Source of the DNA: M3007 sp044226205
GTDB lineage: Bacteria; Bacteroidota; Bacteroidia; Chitinophagales; Saprospiraceae
Assembly (NCBI GenBank): GCA_044226205.1
Contig: JBGAHL010000005.1
Span: 160,855 to 224,854 of the forward strand
Direction: 5' to 3'
Length of the DNA stretch: 64,000 bases
Shown here piece by piece: positions 44,895 through 53,750 of this stretch; the first letter of the stretch is position 1; the number at the start of each line of letters is the position of its first letter. The position numbers were made by a program, and so were the translations under genes. Below the pieces are notes generated by a model, which was not told the origin of the DNA, searched no databases, and saw only the letters and a list, made by a program, of their open reading frames with translations.

Positions 44895-45167
44895 ATGCGC
44901 ACCCTTTCTTCAATCAGTGTTCACCCCGAGATCCAGGATGGAGCGCCCGTGTTTAGCGGGACGCGTATCAGAGTCGAAACCTTTTTAGACTTCATGCGCA
45001 TTGGCGTCAGCGTCAATGAGTTTTTGGATGAATTTCCGTCCATTACGCGCGATCAGGCGCTTGAAGTACACGATTTGGTGGCTCGACAATACACTCTGGA
45101 ACAGATGAGACTGCTTGCCGACTGTGGTCCGGGTTATTTAGATAACGGTCGCGGTCTGCATTCATAA
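44895..45167 (+). CDS. DUF433 protein (antitoxin-like)
   Basis: A 90-residue protein of the DUF433 family. VHPEIQDGAPVFSGTRIRVETFLDFMRIGVSVNEFLDEFPSIT is covered by the family pattern GxPxxxGTRIxV...FLxxxP, with a small helix-turn-helix-like fold. DUF433 genes are usually paired with a DUF5615 PIN-type toxin gene right downstream. Here a 12-C tract and a terminator follow instead, so the gene is an orphan. The ATG at 44895 is used rather than the TTG at 44871. DNA binding is inferred from the family. Confidence 0.83.
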   Translation: MRTLSSISVHPEIQDGAPVFSGTRIRVETFLDFMRIGVSVNEFLDEFPSITRDQALEVHDLVARQYTLEQMRLLADCGPGYLDNGRGLHS

Positions 45168-45180
45168 CTCATTTCCTCCT

Positions 45181-45192
45181 CCCCCCCCCCCC
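45181..45192. repeat. Homopolymer tract of 12 C
   Basis: Twelve consecutive C residues lie between the DUF433 stop and the terminator stem, preceded by TCCTCCT. It is outside any gene. Such tracts are prone to slippage, and the length could also be a sequencing or assembly uncertainty. Confidence 0.9.
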
Positions 45193-45194
45193 TG

Positions 45195-45229
45195 ACGGCA
45201 TCAACCTTTCGGTTGATGCCGTTTTTTTT
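45195..45229 (+). terminator. Strong intrinsic terminator
   Basis: A 12-bp perfect stem (45195-45206 with 45211-45222), loop TTTC, and eight T residues (45222-45229). It ends the transcript of the DUF433 gene. Confidence 0.95.
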
Positions 45230-45292
45230 GGTCAATAGTCGGGGGCGATTTTTCACACATCTCTTGCACCCAAAGCAGGCTCCTGTCAGGAC

Positions 45293-46168
45293 CTACAAGT
45301 CCATCGGCACTTCCATCAGCAACACCTCTGCAGCCGAGTCCGCTTTCAGATCAAACTGCTCCGTATTCCAGATCCCGAAGCCGTCACGGGCATGCAAGGC
45401 CTGACCGTTCACCGTCACGTCGCCATTCAGTACAAAAATGTAAACGCCATTGCCATTGCCGCCTTTCAGCGTGTAAGTCGTTTCAAAACCTTCGTCGAGC
45501 GTGCCGATGTGGAACCAGGCGTTCTGGTGTATCCAGACTCCTTCATCGTCGGGGTTGGGCGACAGAATTTGCTGGAGTTTGTTTTTACGATCGGCCAGGT
45601 TGAGGGTGATCTGGTCGTAACGGGGCGTGACGTTGCGTTTGTTTGGAAACACCCAGATTTGCAAAAATTTGACCGTTTTATCGCTGTTTTTGTTGTATTC
45701 CGAGTGGTAAATGCCGGTTCCTGCACTCATCACCTGTACGTCGCCGTTGCGAATCACGGCTACATTACCCATGCTGTCTTTGTGCTCCAGGTCGCCTTCG
45801 AGGGGGATGGAGATGATTTCCATATTGTCGTGCGGGTGAGTGCCGAAGCCGCGGCCCGCCTGTACGGTGTCGTCGTTCAGGACGCGTAGCACGCCGAAGT
45901 TCATCCGCTCGGGGTTGTAGTAGTTGGCAAATGAAAAAGTGTGGAAGGACTGGAGCCAACCGTGGTTGGCCTGACCGCGCGAGTCGGCACGGTGCAAAAC
46001 GCTATTGCTCATAATGCTCGAATTTGTGTTTGGTAAATGATTGAAACCCAGTACTTCAAGAGGCTTCAATTCGTCGATGTTGTTGGTGATCACCGCACTG
46101 CCGATGCCGGTAGTTGCCAGCGCGCCTGCGCCCAAAACACTTTTTTTGAGAAATTCTTTTCTGTTCAT
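45293..46168 (-). CDS. Pirin family protein with N-terminal leader
   Basis: A bicupin pirin. The metal ligands are seen in GTHPHDNMEIISIP and GTGIYHSEYN (His, His, His, Glu pattern), and SFHTFSFANYYNPERMNFG is the family signature. Some pirins have quercetin 2,3-dioxygenase activity; the physiological substrate here is unknown. Unusually, the N terminus (MNRKEFLKKSVLGAGALATT) looks like a Tat-type or lipoprotein-like leader, although it has KK in place of RR. An ATG at 46198 would add ten residues. The Crp-like gene upstream on the same strand ends 97 bases before it. Confidence 0.85.
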   Translation of the reverse strand: MNRKEFLKKSVLGAGALATTGIGSAVITNNIDELKPLEVLGFNHLPNTNSSIMSNSVLHRADSRGQANHGWLQSFHTFSFANYYNPERMNFGVLRVLNDDTVQAGRGFGTHPHDNMEIISIPLEGDLEHKDSMGNVAVIRNGDVQVMSAGTGIYHSEYNKNSDKTVKFLQIWVFPNKRNVTPRYDQITLNLADRKNKLQQILSPNPDDEGVWIHQNAWFHIGTLDEGFETTYTLKGGNGNGVYIFVLNGDVTVNGQALHARDGFGIWNTEQFDLKADSAAEVLLMEVPMDL

Positions 46169-46265
46169 GACCGAGGGTGTTTTGCTTTTTGATGACACAA
46201 AATTGCATACCCCGGAGCAGGTCCGCCAATAAACTAGATTAAGAAAAAAGAGGGTTAGCAGGCGA

Positions 46266-46838
46266 TCACCAGTTTGCCCGCATTTTGCTCAAAAACTCGG
46301 GCGTGACGCCGATGTAGGCGGCAATTTGTTTCTGAGGAAGGCAATTGATCAGGGTGGGATAACGCGTGCAAAACGCTTCGTATCGCTGTCGCGCGGTCAG
46401 GCTGAGGTTGTCGAGCACTCTTTGCCGGCTGCTGACCAGTGAATTTTCAGTGATGATGCGGAAAAAACGCTCGAATTTTGGAATGTCCAGATAGAGTTGC
46501 TCCTGGTCTTTTTTGGCCAGCAGCAATACTTCTGTGTCTTCCAGCGCGTCGATCAACAAATTGCCAGGCTGGCCCGACAAAAGGCTGTACATGTCGGCGA
46601 TCCACCAGTCGGGCGGCGCGAACTGGAGGATGTGCTCGAAGCCGTTTTCATCCACCGTATACCCTCTGAGACAGCCTTTTATGACAAACGCGGAATGGCG
46701 ACACACTTCGTTTTCGCGAAGCAAAAACGCCTTTTTTTTCAACACCTTTGTTGTCAGCAAGGAGGCAAACCGGGCTTCCTCGGCAGCATCGAGCCGTATG
46801 TGTCGGGCAATGTTGTTGCGCAATAGTTCGTGCAGCAT
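46266..46838 (-). CDS. Crp/Fnr-family transcriptional regulator
   Basis: A 190-residue regulator. The cyclic-nucleotide-binding-like domain (about 25-120) begins at KVLKKKAFLLRENEVCRHS and includes FVIKGCLRGYTVDENGFEH. The C-terminal winged helix is short, with LPQKQIAAYIGVTPEFLSKM as recognition region. The cAMP-binding arginine motif is not obvious, so a different or no ligand is likely, as in many Bacteroidota Crp paralogues. It starts 7 bases after the stop of a glycosyltransferase, so it may be cotranscribed, and is followed by the pirin gene, a possible target. Confidence 0.87.
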   Translation of the reverse strand: MLHELLRNNIARHIRLDAAEEARFASLLTTKVLKKKAFLLRENEVCRHSAFVIKGCLRGYTVDENGFEHILQFAPPDWWIADMYSLLSGQPGNLLIDALEDTEVLLLAKKDQEQLYLDIPKFERFFRIITENSLVSSRQRVLDNLSLTARQRYEAFCTRYPTLINCLPQKQIAAYIGVTPEFLSKMRANW

Positions 46839-46845
46839 AAGCGGG

Positions 46846-48129
46846 TCAGTCAGCGGATTGTAACGCCCGAAGATAGGCCGTACCGATCGAATCGATCAAA
46901 TAGGGGTCGATATCCCTGACAAAATGCGGGCGCTCCTGCCCGACGTATTCCAGCCAGTCCAGCCAGGTATTCGTGTCGGGCGTTTCGTCTCCGTTTACAC
47001 GAACGACCGTCAGCCCCTCGGCATTCCCCCAAAAACTTTCGAAAGGATCGGCGGCAACATAGGACAGGTGGAAAACCGGTTTTTGAGCGGCCAGGTATTC
47101 CACGATTTTGCTGGGTAACTGAAAATCGGTGGTGTTGCCGATATGGATCAATCCGTCCATTTGCAGCATGGCAGCTCTGGATTCCTCCCGACTGCGCAGG
47201 CCGTGCAGCCTGATTTCAGGGAAACCGGACAGACGGGACAGCATTTCCGGAAAAATTTCACCGTAAAAATGAATGACCAGCCGCTGCCGCCATTCGGGCC
47301 GCAATCGAAAGCCCGCCTCTAAAAGCCGCAAAAACGCATCGGGGGTGCGCACAGGGCTGTAAAATGTGCCAAAATACCCCAAATGTAGCGGCAGATCGGC
47401 GTGTTCCCGTTGTTCAGGATTGCCGGGGCGCGGATGCAAAAGCGGCGGAATGACGATCATGTGCGCCACGGCTTCGGCGCCATAATATTTTCGGAAAACA
47501 TGAAGGGCCGCCTCCGTCGTGACCACAGACCGATCGGCTGACAGCAGTACCTGTTTTTCCAGCCGTTTTGCCCACGGCGTGTACAGGTTGCCCCGCCCGG
47601 CTGCGAAGCGCGGCTGAAAAGCGAAGGGGTCGCCCGTATCGGCCAGCCATTTCAAAGCGGGATGTTGCTTTTTGACTACCAGGCCGACCAGGTGCGCCGT
47701 GAAAGGCAAGGCAACCGTCACCATTGCGTCAAAATGTTGTTTTTCAAGCAATTGCAAAGCTTTGAGTAGCGCAGCCCGGCGCCAGAGCAGCGCATCGTCG
47801 GGGAAATATATTTTTTTCCAGACCTGCTCATACAGCCAGTTGCCCACCCTTGTCGTCCAGCCCGGCTGTGCGGGGCGCTCTCCTACCCTGCCCCTGCCTG
47901 CTCCGGAAGCCAGCCATCTGTAAGCCAGTTCTTTCAAGGAATCAAGGCCGACGCGGTGAAGATGCACGCCCTTCAACCGACATTCCGGCGAGGTATCGAC
48001 GTATTTCGGGCAAATGACATGCACCTCATGACCCGCACTCGCCCAGTATTCCGCCACGGCGGTCCAGCGGTGCGCACGCGGACCGATAAATGGCGCATAT
48101 CGGGCCGTGATGATCAGGATTCGGCTCAT
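46846..48129 (-). CDS. Glycosyltransferase (GT4-like)
   Basis: A 427-residue GT-B-fold glycosyltransferase. The N-terminal half opens ILIITARYAPFIGPRAHRW. The donor half has LGYFGTFYSPVRTPDAFLRL, HIGNTTDFQLPSKIVEYLAA and a C-terminal helix. The classical E-x7-E motif is weak, so family membership (GT4) is by overall resemblance. It forms the third of three consecutive glycosyltransferase genes on the minus strand and overlaps its upstream neighbour by 4 bases. It probably adds sugars to a second surface glycan or completes the polysaccharide above. Confidence 0.82.
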   Translation of the reverse strand: MSRILIITARYAPFIGPRAHRWTAVAEYWASAGHEVHVICPKYVDTSPECRLKGVHLHRVGLDSLKELAYRWLASGAGRGRVGERPAQPGWTTRVGNWLYEQVWKKIYFPDDALLWRRAALLKALQLLEKQHFDAMVTVALPFTAHLVGLVVKKQHPALKWLADTGDPFAFQPRFAAGRGNLYTPWAKRLEKQVLLSADRSVVTTEAALHVFRKYYGAEAVAHMIVIPPLLHPRPGNPEQREHADLPLHLGYFGTFYSPVRTPDAFLRLLEAGFRLRPEWRQRLVIHFYGEIFPEMLSRLSGFPEIRLHGLRSREESRAAMLQMDGLIHIGNTTDFQLPSKIVEYLAAQKPVFHLSYVAADPFESFWGNAEGLTVVRVNGDETPDTNTWLDWLEYVGQERPHFVRDIDPYLIDSIGTAYLRALQSAD

Positions 48130-49298
48130 GGGCAGATTTTCTCGTACACCCGCAACAACAGTTCGGCGCTTTTCGCCACGTCGAAATGGCGCGCCACGTG
48201 TTGTCGGGCGTTTTGACTAATAATTTGATAATCAGTCGCTTCCATCCTCCACATTTGCTCCATCGATCGGGCAAGTCCCGCCGTATCTTTTTCATCGGAC
48301 AAGAGGCCGGTCTGTCCGTCGAGCACCATATCGGGCAAATCGAAATGCCGGGTGGCCAGCACGGGCAGGCCGGTGGCCATGGCTTCCAGCAGCGCCACGG
48401 GCGTCGCTTCGTGGTCGCCATCGGGCGTCGTTTGGCTGGGCTGAACGAAAGCATCGAATCCGGCCAAAAAGGACGGCATGTCGGCATGCGGCACGAAATC
48501 GAGCCAGTCGATACGGTCGCTCAGATCGTGTTGCCGGATCAGGCGTTCCACAGCCAAAACGGTTGCCGGATCGTAGCGCTCGCCCGCCAGCGTGAGGTGC
48601 AGGCCCGGACAGTGCCGAGTGGCCATCGCGAAGGCCTCGATCGTGGTCAGGTGGCCTTTTTTGGGGGTAAAAGTGGCCACCTGCACCAGCCGAAGTTGCC
48701 CGGATGGCTTGGAGCGCGCCACAAAGGGGAAACGTTGAAGATCGGGGCTGGGTGGCACAATCGCAATTTTATGCCCGGGGCAACCCATGTTTTCCAGAGC
48801 AGCAGCCCCCGTGGGACTGGCGCAAACGACTTTTTCCGCTGCTATGAACAGGCGCTGGTATTTTTCTTTAAAAACAGGGCGCTTGTGCAGAATCTTTTGA
48901 TAATCAAACCCGTAGAACGTGACCACAAGCGGGCGGGCAAGTTTTTGGGCCAAAGGCAGATACAGGCAACCCGTCGGCCCGAAGTGGGCATGCAAAATAT
49001 CCGGCGGGTCGTGAACGAGGCGATTGTACAGCCAGTGCGGATAAGTCGGAATGAATCGCTGGCTCCGTGCAAATACACGTTGCCAGAACGGATGTTCCCA
49101 CTCCGTTTTTACGGTCGGAAAAAACCATTTTTGCGGTGGAAACAGGTATTGTGGGATATCGGGATGCGCAAAGGGCCCGTCGACCATCCAGGGCGCGGCG
49201 ATGGCGGGCTCGACGCGGTTTTTCAGTTGATCGAGCAGACGGCTCGTCCAGCTCAGTGTGGACGGCAGGTACCAATCGAACAGGTGCAAGACCTTCAT
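48126..49298 (-). CDS. Glycosyltransferase family 4 protein
   Basis: A 390-residue GT-B enzyme. It opens LHLFDWYLPSTLSWTSRLL. LHAHFGPTGCLYLPLA is an acceptor-domain motif. The donor-domain motifs are VATFTPKKGHLTTIEAFA and HEATPVALLEAMATGLPVLA (E-x7-E type). It is joined to both neighbours by 4-base overlaps. Donor unknown. Confidence 0.88.
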   Translation of the reverse strand: MKVLHLFDWYLPSTLSWTSRLLDQLKNRVEPAIAAPWMVDGPFAHPDIPQYLFPPQKWFFPTVKTEWEHPFWQRVFARSQRFIPTYPHWLYNRLVHDPPDILHAHFGPTGCLYLPLAQKLARPLVVTFYGFDYQKILHKRPVFKEKYQRLFIAAEKVVCASPTGAAALENMGCPGHKIAIVPPSPDLQRFPFVARSKPSGQLRLVQVATFTPKKGHLTTIEAFAMATRHCPGLHLTLAGERYDPATVLAVERLIRQHDLSDRIDWLDFVPHADMPSFLAGFDAFVQPSQTTPDGDHEATPVALLEAMATGLPVLATRHFDLPDMVLDGQTGLLSDEKDTAGLARSMEQMWRMEATDYQIISQNARQHVARHFDVAKSAELLLRVYEKICP

Positions 49299-50440
49299 GA
49301 CCGGCTTTTTCCGGGTTTGCGGGCGGTAGCGACGAGTGTCTGGTAAATCGCCTCCGAGGCGGCGTCCCAGTCAAAACGCTCGCGTTGTTCTCGACCTTTT
49401 TCTACCAAACGAGCGCGGAGCGCTGGATTGTCGGACACTTGCGCCATGGCCGCGGCAATTTCGTCTTCGGAAGCGGGATCGACCAAAATCGCGGCCTCGC
49501 CGGCAACCTCAGGGAGCGCCGTCGCGCGGGACGTGATGACGGGCGTCTCGGCGTGAAACGCTTCCAGCACTGGCAGGCCGAATCCTTCCGACTGGGAGAC
49601 GTACACCAAAGCCAGCGCGGCGCCCAAAAGCAGCGGAAGGGTCTGGTCGTCCACGTAGCCGAGCAGCACAATGTCGTTGCGATATTCGGCAGATTCGTAC
49701 GCGGACTTTACATCGCCCGTTTGCCAGGCAAAACGGCCGGCCAAAAGCAGTTTCAGGGGCGATTTCGAGCGCTTTTTAAACTGGTCAAAAGCACGGATCA
49801 GGCGAGGAATATTTTTTCTGGGATGAATGGCGCCGGCGTAAAAAAAGTAGGGTGCACCATCTGCGTATTTGTCCCTAACTTCTTGTTTTACAAATTCATT
49901 TACAGGCTGAAAGCCTTCTCTGCATCCATTGTGCACCGCCGTGATGCGCCCGGATTCGATATTGCAGGTCTGTTCAATATCACGGCGAACGTACTCGGAA
50001 ACCGTGATGATATGCCCTGCTTTTTTTAAAAATTTGGGAAGGAAAAAACGGTAGTACGTTCGGGGCGCAAAAGGCACCTGTTCGGGCTGATGCAGCGGCA
50101 CAAGGTCGTGGCAGGTCATGACCGTTGGCGCGGAGGCGCGGAGGCTGAGGTAGCTGTCGGGTGAAAAAAAGACATCGGGTTTCAGTTGCCGCAGCGCGCG
50201 GGTCACCGACCATTCAAACCAGCAGTACCACAACAAAGGATGCCGGGCAGGAGGGAACAGAACCCTTGGCACGACATTGGGCCCGTAGATAAAAGCAGGG
50301 TCGTACGGGCGGTCGAAAAGAAAGAAAAATTCATCCTCGGGGTGCTTCAATACCATACGCCGCATGATCTCATGCGTGTACCAGCCCAGCCCTTCCAGTC
50401 GGCCGGACAATAAAAAACGGGTATTGACTGCGATTCGGAT
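49295..50440 (-). CDS. Glycosyltransferase family 4 protein, probable ATC start
   Basis: A GT4 enzyme of the mannosyltransferase-like group. Donor-site motifs are YAGAIHPRKNIPRLIRAF and SEGFGLPVLEAFHAETPVIT; the acceptor side has TCHDLVPL and VSEYVRRDI. The conserved first strand RIAVNTRFLLSGRLEG lies upstream of the first in-frame ATG, GTG or TTG (TTG at 50410-50408). An in-frame TAA lies at 50455-50453. The only codon in the right place is ATC at 50440-50438, giving 381 residues. I therefore call ATC as the likely start; 49295-50410 is the conservative alternative. First gene of a three-glycosyltransferase operon. Confidence 0.8.
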   Translation of the reverse strand: MRIAVNTRFLLSGRLEGLGWYTHEIMRRMVLKHPEDEFFFLFDRPYDPAFIYGPNVVPRVLFPPARHPLLWYCWFEWSVTRALRQLKPDVFFSPDSYLSLRASAPTVMTCHDLVPLHQPEQVPFAPRTYYRFFLPKFLKKAGHIITVSEYVRRDIEQTCNIESGRITAVHNGCREGFQPVNEFVKQEVRDKYADGAPYFFYAGAIHPRKNIPRLIRAFDQFKKRSKSPLKLLLAGRFAWQTGDVKSAYESAEYRNDIVLLGYVDDQTLPLLLGAALALVYVSQSEGFGLPVLEAFHAETPVITSRATALPEVAGEAAILVDPASEDEIAAAMAQVSDNPALRARLVEKGREQRERFDWDAASEAIYQTLVATARKPGKSRS

Positions 50441-50447
50441 AGCCTGA

Positions 50448-50477
50448 AAAAATTAAAGGTCAAGGCATGGCGGCAAA
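50448..50477 (-). promoter_or_regulatory. Candidate promoter of the minus-strand glycosyltransferase operon
   Basis: On the minus strand TTTG (50477-50474) and TAATTTTT (50455-50448) are 18 bases apart and match the Bacteroidota promoter with one mismatch. The expected transcription start falls within a few bases of the ATC codon at 50440. Confidence 0.4.
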
Positions 50478-50501
50478 CGCTCGTGGTTGGCATTCACCGC
50501 T

Positions 50502-50509
50502 TATTTTTG
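50502..50509 (+). promoter_or_regulatory. Candidate -7 box upstream of the nucleoid-associated protein gene
   Basis: TATTTTTG fits TAnnTTTG, 46 bases before the chosen GTG start at 50555. It lies downstream of the alternative GTG at 50483, which argues against that start. No properly spaced TTG was found. Confidence 0.35.
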
Positions 50510-50554
50510 CGGGCCAAAATTCATCATTTCCTTTATCAACATAACTCCTTTCCT

Positions 50555-51604
50555 GTGCTAGATTTTTCAGCCGCCAACCTGCGCCGCCTGGCCATCACCT
50601 GGGTGGGCAATAAAAACCGCAACGAAGGCATCTCGGTGCCCAAACATACCCTTGTTCCGCCCGACGCTTACGCGGAAGAATTACTGACCGCCGCTTTTCT
50701 GCGGCCTTTCGAAAAATCGGAAGAGTTTTTCTACTTCTTTCACGAGGAAGACGTGAGCAACCACGCGGTTTTTCAGTCCTGCCTGACCATTTTTCAAAAC
50801 CCCGAGCAAATCCACGAAGAGGCGGGCAAACTGACCCAGTTGCTGTATTTGCACAGCGAATTGCCCAAAATCAGCGGCGGCGAATTCTTTGTCGCCTATT
50901 TTGAAAACCTGATGTTGCAGGACGAGCCCGTCAGCGCCCTCGCCTTGGTAAAAATCCAGACCAAAGACCCCTACCTCCGCACCGAACGGAGCCCCGAAAC
51001 GTTCACGCTCAACGTTGCCGAGGGCATCACGCTCGACAAACTGGAAGTCGCCGCACTCGTGTTCAACCTCGACGAGACGGAAGGTTTCCGCATTTGCGCC
51101 ATCGACTCGGTGAGCAAACGCGACGAACATTCCTTCTGGAAAGACGGCTTTTTGCGCCTCCGCCCCATCGAGGACAATTATTTCAACACCCGGCACTACA
51201 TCAACCTGTCGAGCGAATTTATTACCCAAAAAATGCCCTACAAATTCGGACTTGACCGCACCGACCAGATCGACCTGCTCAATCGTACGGCCTTGTATTT
51301 CAAGGAGAACGAAGCATTCGAACTCGAAGACTATTCCGACACCCTGTTCCCCGAGCAGGAGCAACAGGAGGCCTTCCGCGAGTTCCGCGACGAGTACGCC
51401 AAAGCCTACGCCATTCCGCTGGAATCGCAATTTGACATCAGCAATCAGGCTTTTAAAAAGGAGTTCAAAGTGCTGAAAAGCGTGATCAAACTGGACAAAA
51501 ACTTCCACATTTACGTGCATGGCCGCCGCGACCTGATCGAGCGTGGCTTCGACGAGGAAAAGGGCAAAAAATACTACAAGGTCTGGTTCGACGACGAGGA
51601 ATGA
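50555..51604 (+). CDS. 37-kDa nucleoid-associated protein (NdpA/YejK family)
   Basis: A 349-residue protein. It opens LDFSAANLRRLAITWVGNKNR, a form typical of the family. SGGEFFVAYFENLMLQDEPV and ALVKIQTKDPY follow. NdpA-type proteins bind the nucleoid; their role is not settled. I chose GTG at 50555 because the family begins with this segment and a promoter box lies between it and the GTG at 50483. The gene is monocistronic and divergent from the glycosyltransferase operon. Confidence 0.85.
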   Translation: MLDFSAANLRRLAITWVGNKNRNEGISVPKHTLVPPDAYAEELLTAAFLRPFEKSEEFFYFFHEEDVSNHAVFQSCLTIFQNPEQIHEEAGKLTQLLYLHSELPKISGGEFFVAYFENLMLQDEPVSALALVKIQTKDPYLRTERSPETFTLNVAEGITLDKLEVAALVFNLDETEGFRICAIDSVSKRDEHSFWKDGFLRLRPIEDNYFNTRHYINLSSEFITQKMPYKFGLDRTDQIDLLNRTALYFKENEAFELEDYSDTLFPEQEQQEAFREFRDEYAKAYAIPLESQFDISNQAFKKEFKVLKSVIKLDKNFHIYVHGRRDLIERGFDEEKGKKYYKVWFDDEE

Positions 51605-51707
51605 CCTGCTCCGAATTGTCCTTAATTTAACAAAAAATCGCGCTAAAAGCAGGCGGCTTGGCCGACATTTGCCCGGAAGTCACACGAACCAAACGGGCTA
51701 AATTCTC

Positions 51708-53750
51708 ATGTCACGTCTGTTTTTCCTCCTGCTCGCTGTCGCCGCGGCCAACTGTCTGCGAGCCCAGGCTTTTGCGCCGCGCCGCGACCCCTCGGCGCCC
51801 CAGGCCGCACCGCGCGATCTGAGCTTCGATCCGCTGCTAAAACCGTTTTACCACGGCGTCGCGTCCGGCGACCCAACTGCCGAAAGCGTCATTATCTGGA
51901 CGCGGGTCACCCCCGAGCAGGCCGGGGCCGTGAATGTGGATTACCGGGTTGCGACCGATCCGGGGTTTCAAAATATCGTGACTTCCGGTCAAATTGCGAC
52001 AGACGAGTCCCTGGATTACACCGTAAAAATCGATGTCAGCGGCTTGCAGTCGGGCAGCACTTATTATTACTATTTCTCAGCGCTTGGCGCCAATTCGCTG
52101 ATCGGCCGCGCAAAAACCACGCCCGCGGGTCCGGTCGATCACCTGCGTTTCGGGGTGATGTCCTGTTCGAACTACGAGGGCGGATATTTCAACGCCTACG
52201 GCATGCTGGCTCAGCGCAACGACCTCGACGCCGTCATCCACCTCGGCGACTACATTTATGAATACGGCACGGGCGTGTACAGCGTGAACTTGCCGGGTCG
52301 CACCAACGAACCGCCCGGTGAAATCCTGAGCCTGGCGGATTATCGCACCCGCTACTCGCTCTACCACCTCGACCCCGATCTGATCCGCCTGCACCAGCAG
52401 CACACGATGATCAGCGTGTGGGACGACCACGAGTTTGCCAACGACGCCTACAAGGACGGCGCGCAAAACCATCAGCCCGACGAGGGCGAATGGTCGGTGC
52501 GCAAAGCCATTTCCAAACAGGTTTATTTCGAGTGGATGCCCGTGCGCAACTCGCCGGTTCAGGAGGTCTATCGCGCCATTTCCTATGGAGATTTGTGCGA
52601 TCTGGTCATGCTCGACACCCGGGTGGAAGGCCGCGACGAGCCGCCGATTCATTTCGATACGCCCGACGACCCCGTCCGCAACATGATCAGCCCGGAACAG
52701 TTCAGTTGGCTGATCGGGCATTTGAAAAACAGCCCGGCTCGCTGGCAACTCATTGGCAATCAGGTGCTCTTCACCGATTTCAATGTGGGTTTCGCAGGTG
52801 GAGCATTCGACGGATCGCCGGACCCGACCAACCTGGACTCCATCCGTATTGCGGAAGATATTTTTATCGACAACTGGGAGTCGTACCCGACACAACGCAA
52901 TGCCCTGATCGACACCCTGCGCGACGAAAACATTGACAATGTGGTCATTGTATCGGGCGACTCCCATTCCAGCTGGGCTTTTGAGGTGACCAAAAAACCG
53001 GTCATTTACCCCGCCACGAGTTTTTTCAACCTCGTGCAGCCCAACCCTTTCAACCCCGCCACGCTGGAAGGCTACAACCCCCTCACGGCGGAAGGCAGCT
53101 GGGCCGTGGAGTTTGGGACGCCGTCCATTTCTTCGCCCAACTTCGACGAGGTGATCGGAGCCTCGCTGACGGCGCAATTCGAGCAATACATCAATCATCC
53201 GCTCCCCGGCCTGAACCTGGAATACAACCCGCACCTGAAATACGTCGACCTCGACAGGCACGGCTACATCCTGCTCGACATGAAGCCGGACACCGTGCAA
53301 GCGAATTACTACTACATCCCGAGCCAGTACCTGGACACGCTGGCTGAAAATTTCGGTCAGGGCGTGTACGTCTTGCACGGCAGCGCCCAATTGCACCTCA
53401 ATGATCAGGCATCTGAACCAAAGGCGACGCAGGATCAACCAGCGCCCGTACTGCCGTACGGGTTGTCCGGCATCCCGACTGTGCCGCCGCATCCGTTACT
53501 GGTGCTTGGCGTGAGCCCCAATCCCGCCCCCGGCCGGTTTTATGTTCAAATCGCCCTGAACAAACCGCTTGATCTCGTAATCTCCCTGACCGACCAATCG
53601 GGCAAGCAATGGTGGTCAAGTGGCGCAACATCATTTCCCAAAGGCATCAGTCGTGTAGAAGTTGCGCCGGGCGGTTACCCCAAGGGGGTGCATTTTTTAT
53701 GCATTGAAGCGGGAGGAAAGCGGGTCTGCCGGCAAATTGTACTGTTTTAA
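51708..53750 (+). CDS. Secreted PhoD-like alkaline phosphatase with T9SS sorting domain
   Basis: A 680-residue exported phosphodiesterase/phosphatase. It has a signal peptide (to about residue 20) and the PhoD N-terminal beta domain (about 45-140, FYHGVASGDPTAESVIIWTR). The metallophosphatase domain has VIHLGDYIYEYG, SVWDDHEFANDAYKDG and VSGDSHSSWAFEV, supplying the metal ligands. A C-terminal type A sorting domain (about 595-680, SPNPAPGRFYVQIAL) sends it through the type IX system. PhoD family members release phosphate from phosphodiesters such as teichoic acids or lipids and often use Ca2+ and Fe3+. The sorting domain implies surface or extracellular action. Confidence 0.92.
   Translation: MSRLFFLLLAVAAANCLRAQAFAPRRDPSAPQAAPRDLSFDPLLKPFYHGVASGDPTAESVIIWTRVTPEQAGAVNVDYRVATDPGFQNIVTSGQIATDESLDYTVKIDVSGLQSGSTYYYYFSALGANSLIGRAKTTPAGPVDHLRFGVMSCSNYEGGYFNAYGMLAQRNDLDAVIHLGDYIYEYGTGVYSVNLPGRTNEPPGEILSLADYRTRYSLYHLDPDLIRLHQQHTMISVWDDHEFANDAYKDGAQNHQPDEGEWSVRKAISKQVYFEWMPVRNSPVQEVYRAISYGDLCDLVMLDTRVEGRDEPPIHFDTPDDPVRNMISPEQFSWLIGHLKNSPARWQLIGNQVLFTDFNVGFAGGAFDGSPDPTNLDSIRIAEDIFIDNWESYPTQRNALIDTLRDENIDNVVIVSGDSHSSWAFEVTKKPVIYPATSFFNLVQPNPFNPATLEGYNPLTAEGSWAVEFGTPSISSPNFDEVIGASLTAQFEQYINHPLPGLNLEYNPHLKYVDLDRHGYILLDMKPDTVQANYYYIPSQYLDTLAENFGQGVYVLHGSAQLHLNDQASEPKATQDQPAPVLPYGLSGIPTVPPHPLLVLGVSPNPAPGRFYVQIALNKPLDLVISLTDQSGKQWWSSGATSFPKGISRVEVAPGGYPKGVHFLCIEAGGKRVCRQIVLF

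Noticed and set aside
52077..53492. Long minus-strand open frame (471 codons) inside the PhoD-like gene
   Set aside because: The PhoD-like protein on the plus strand has full metal motifs; the antisense frame has none.
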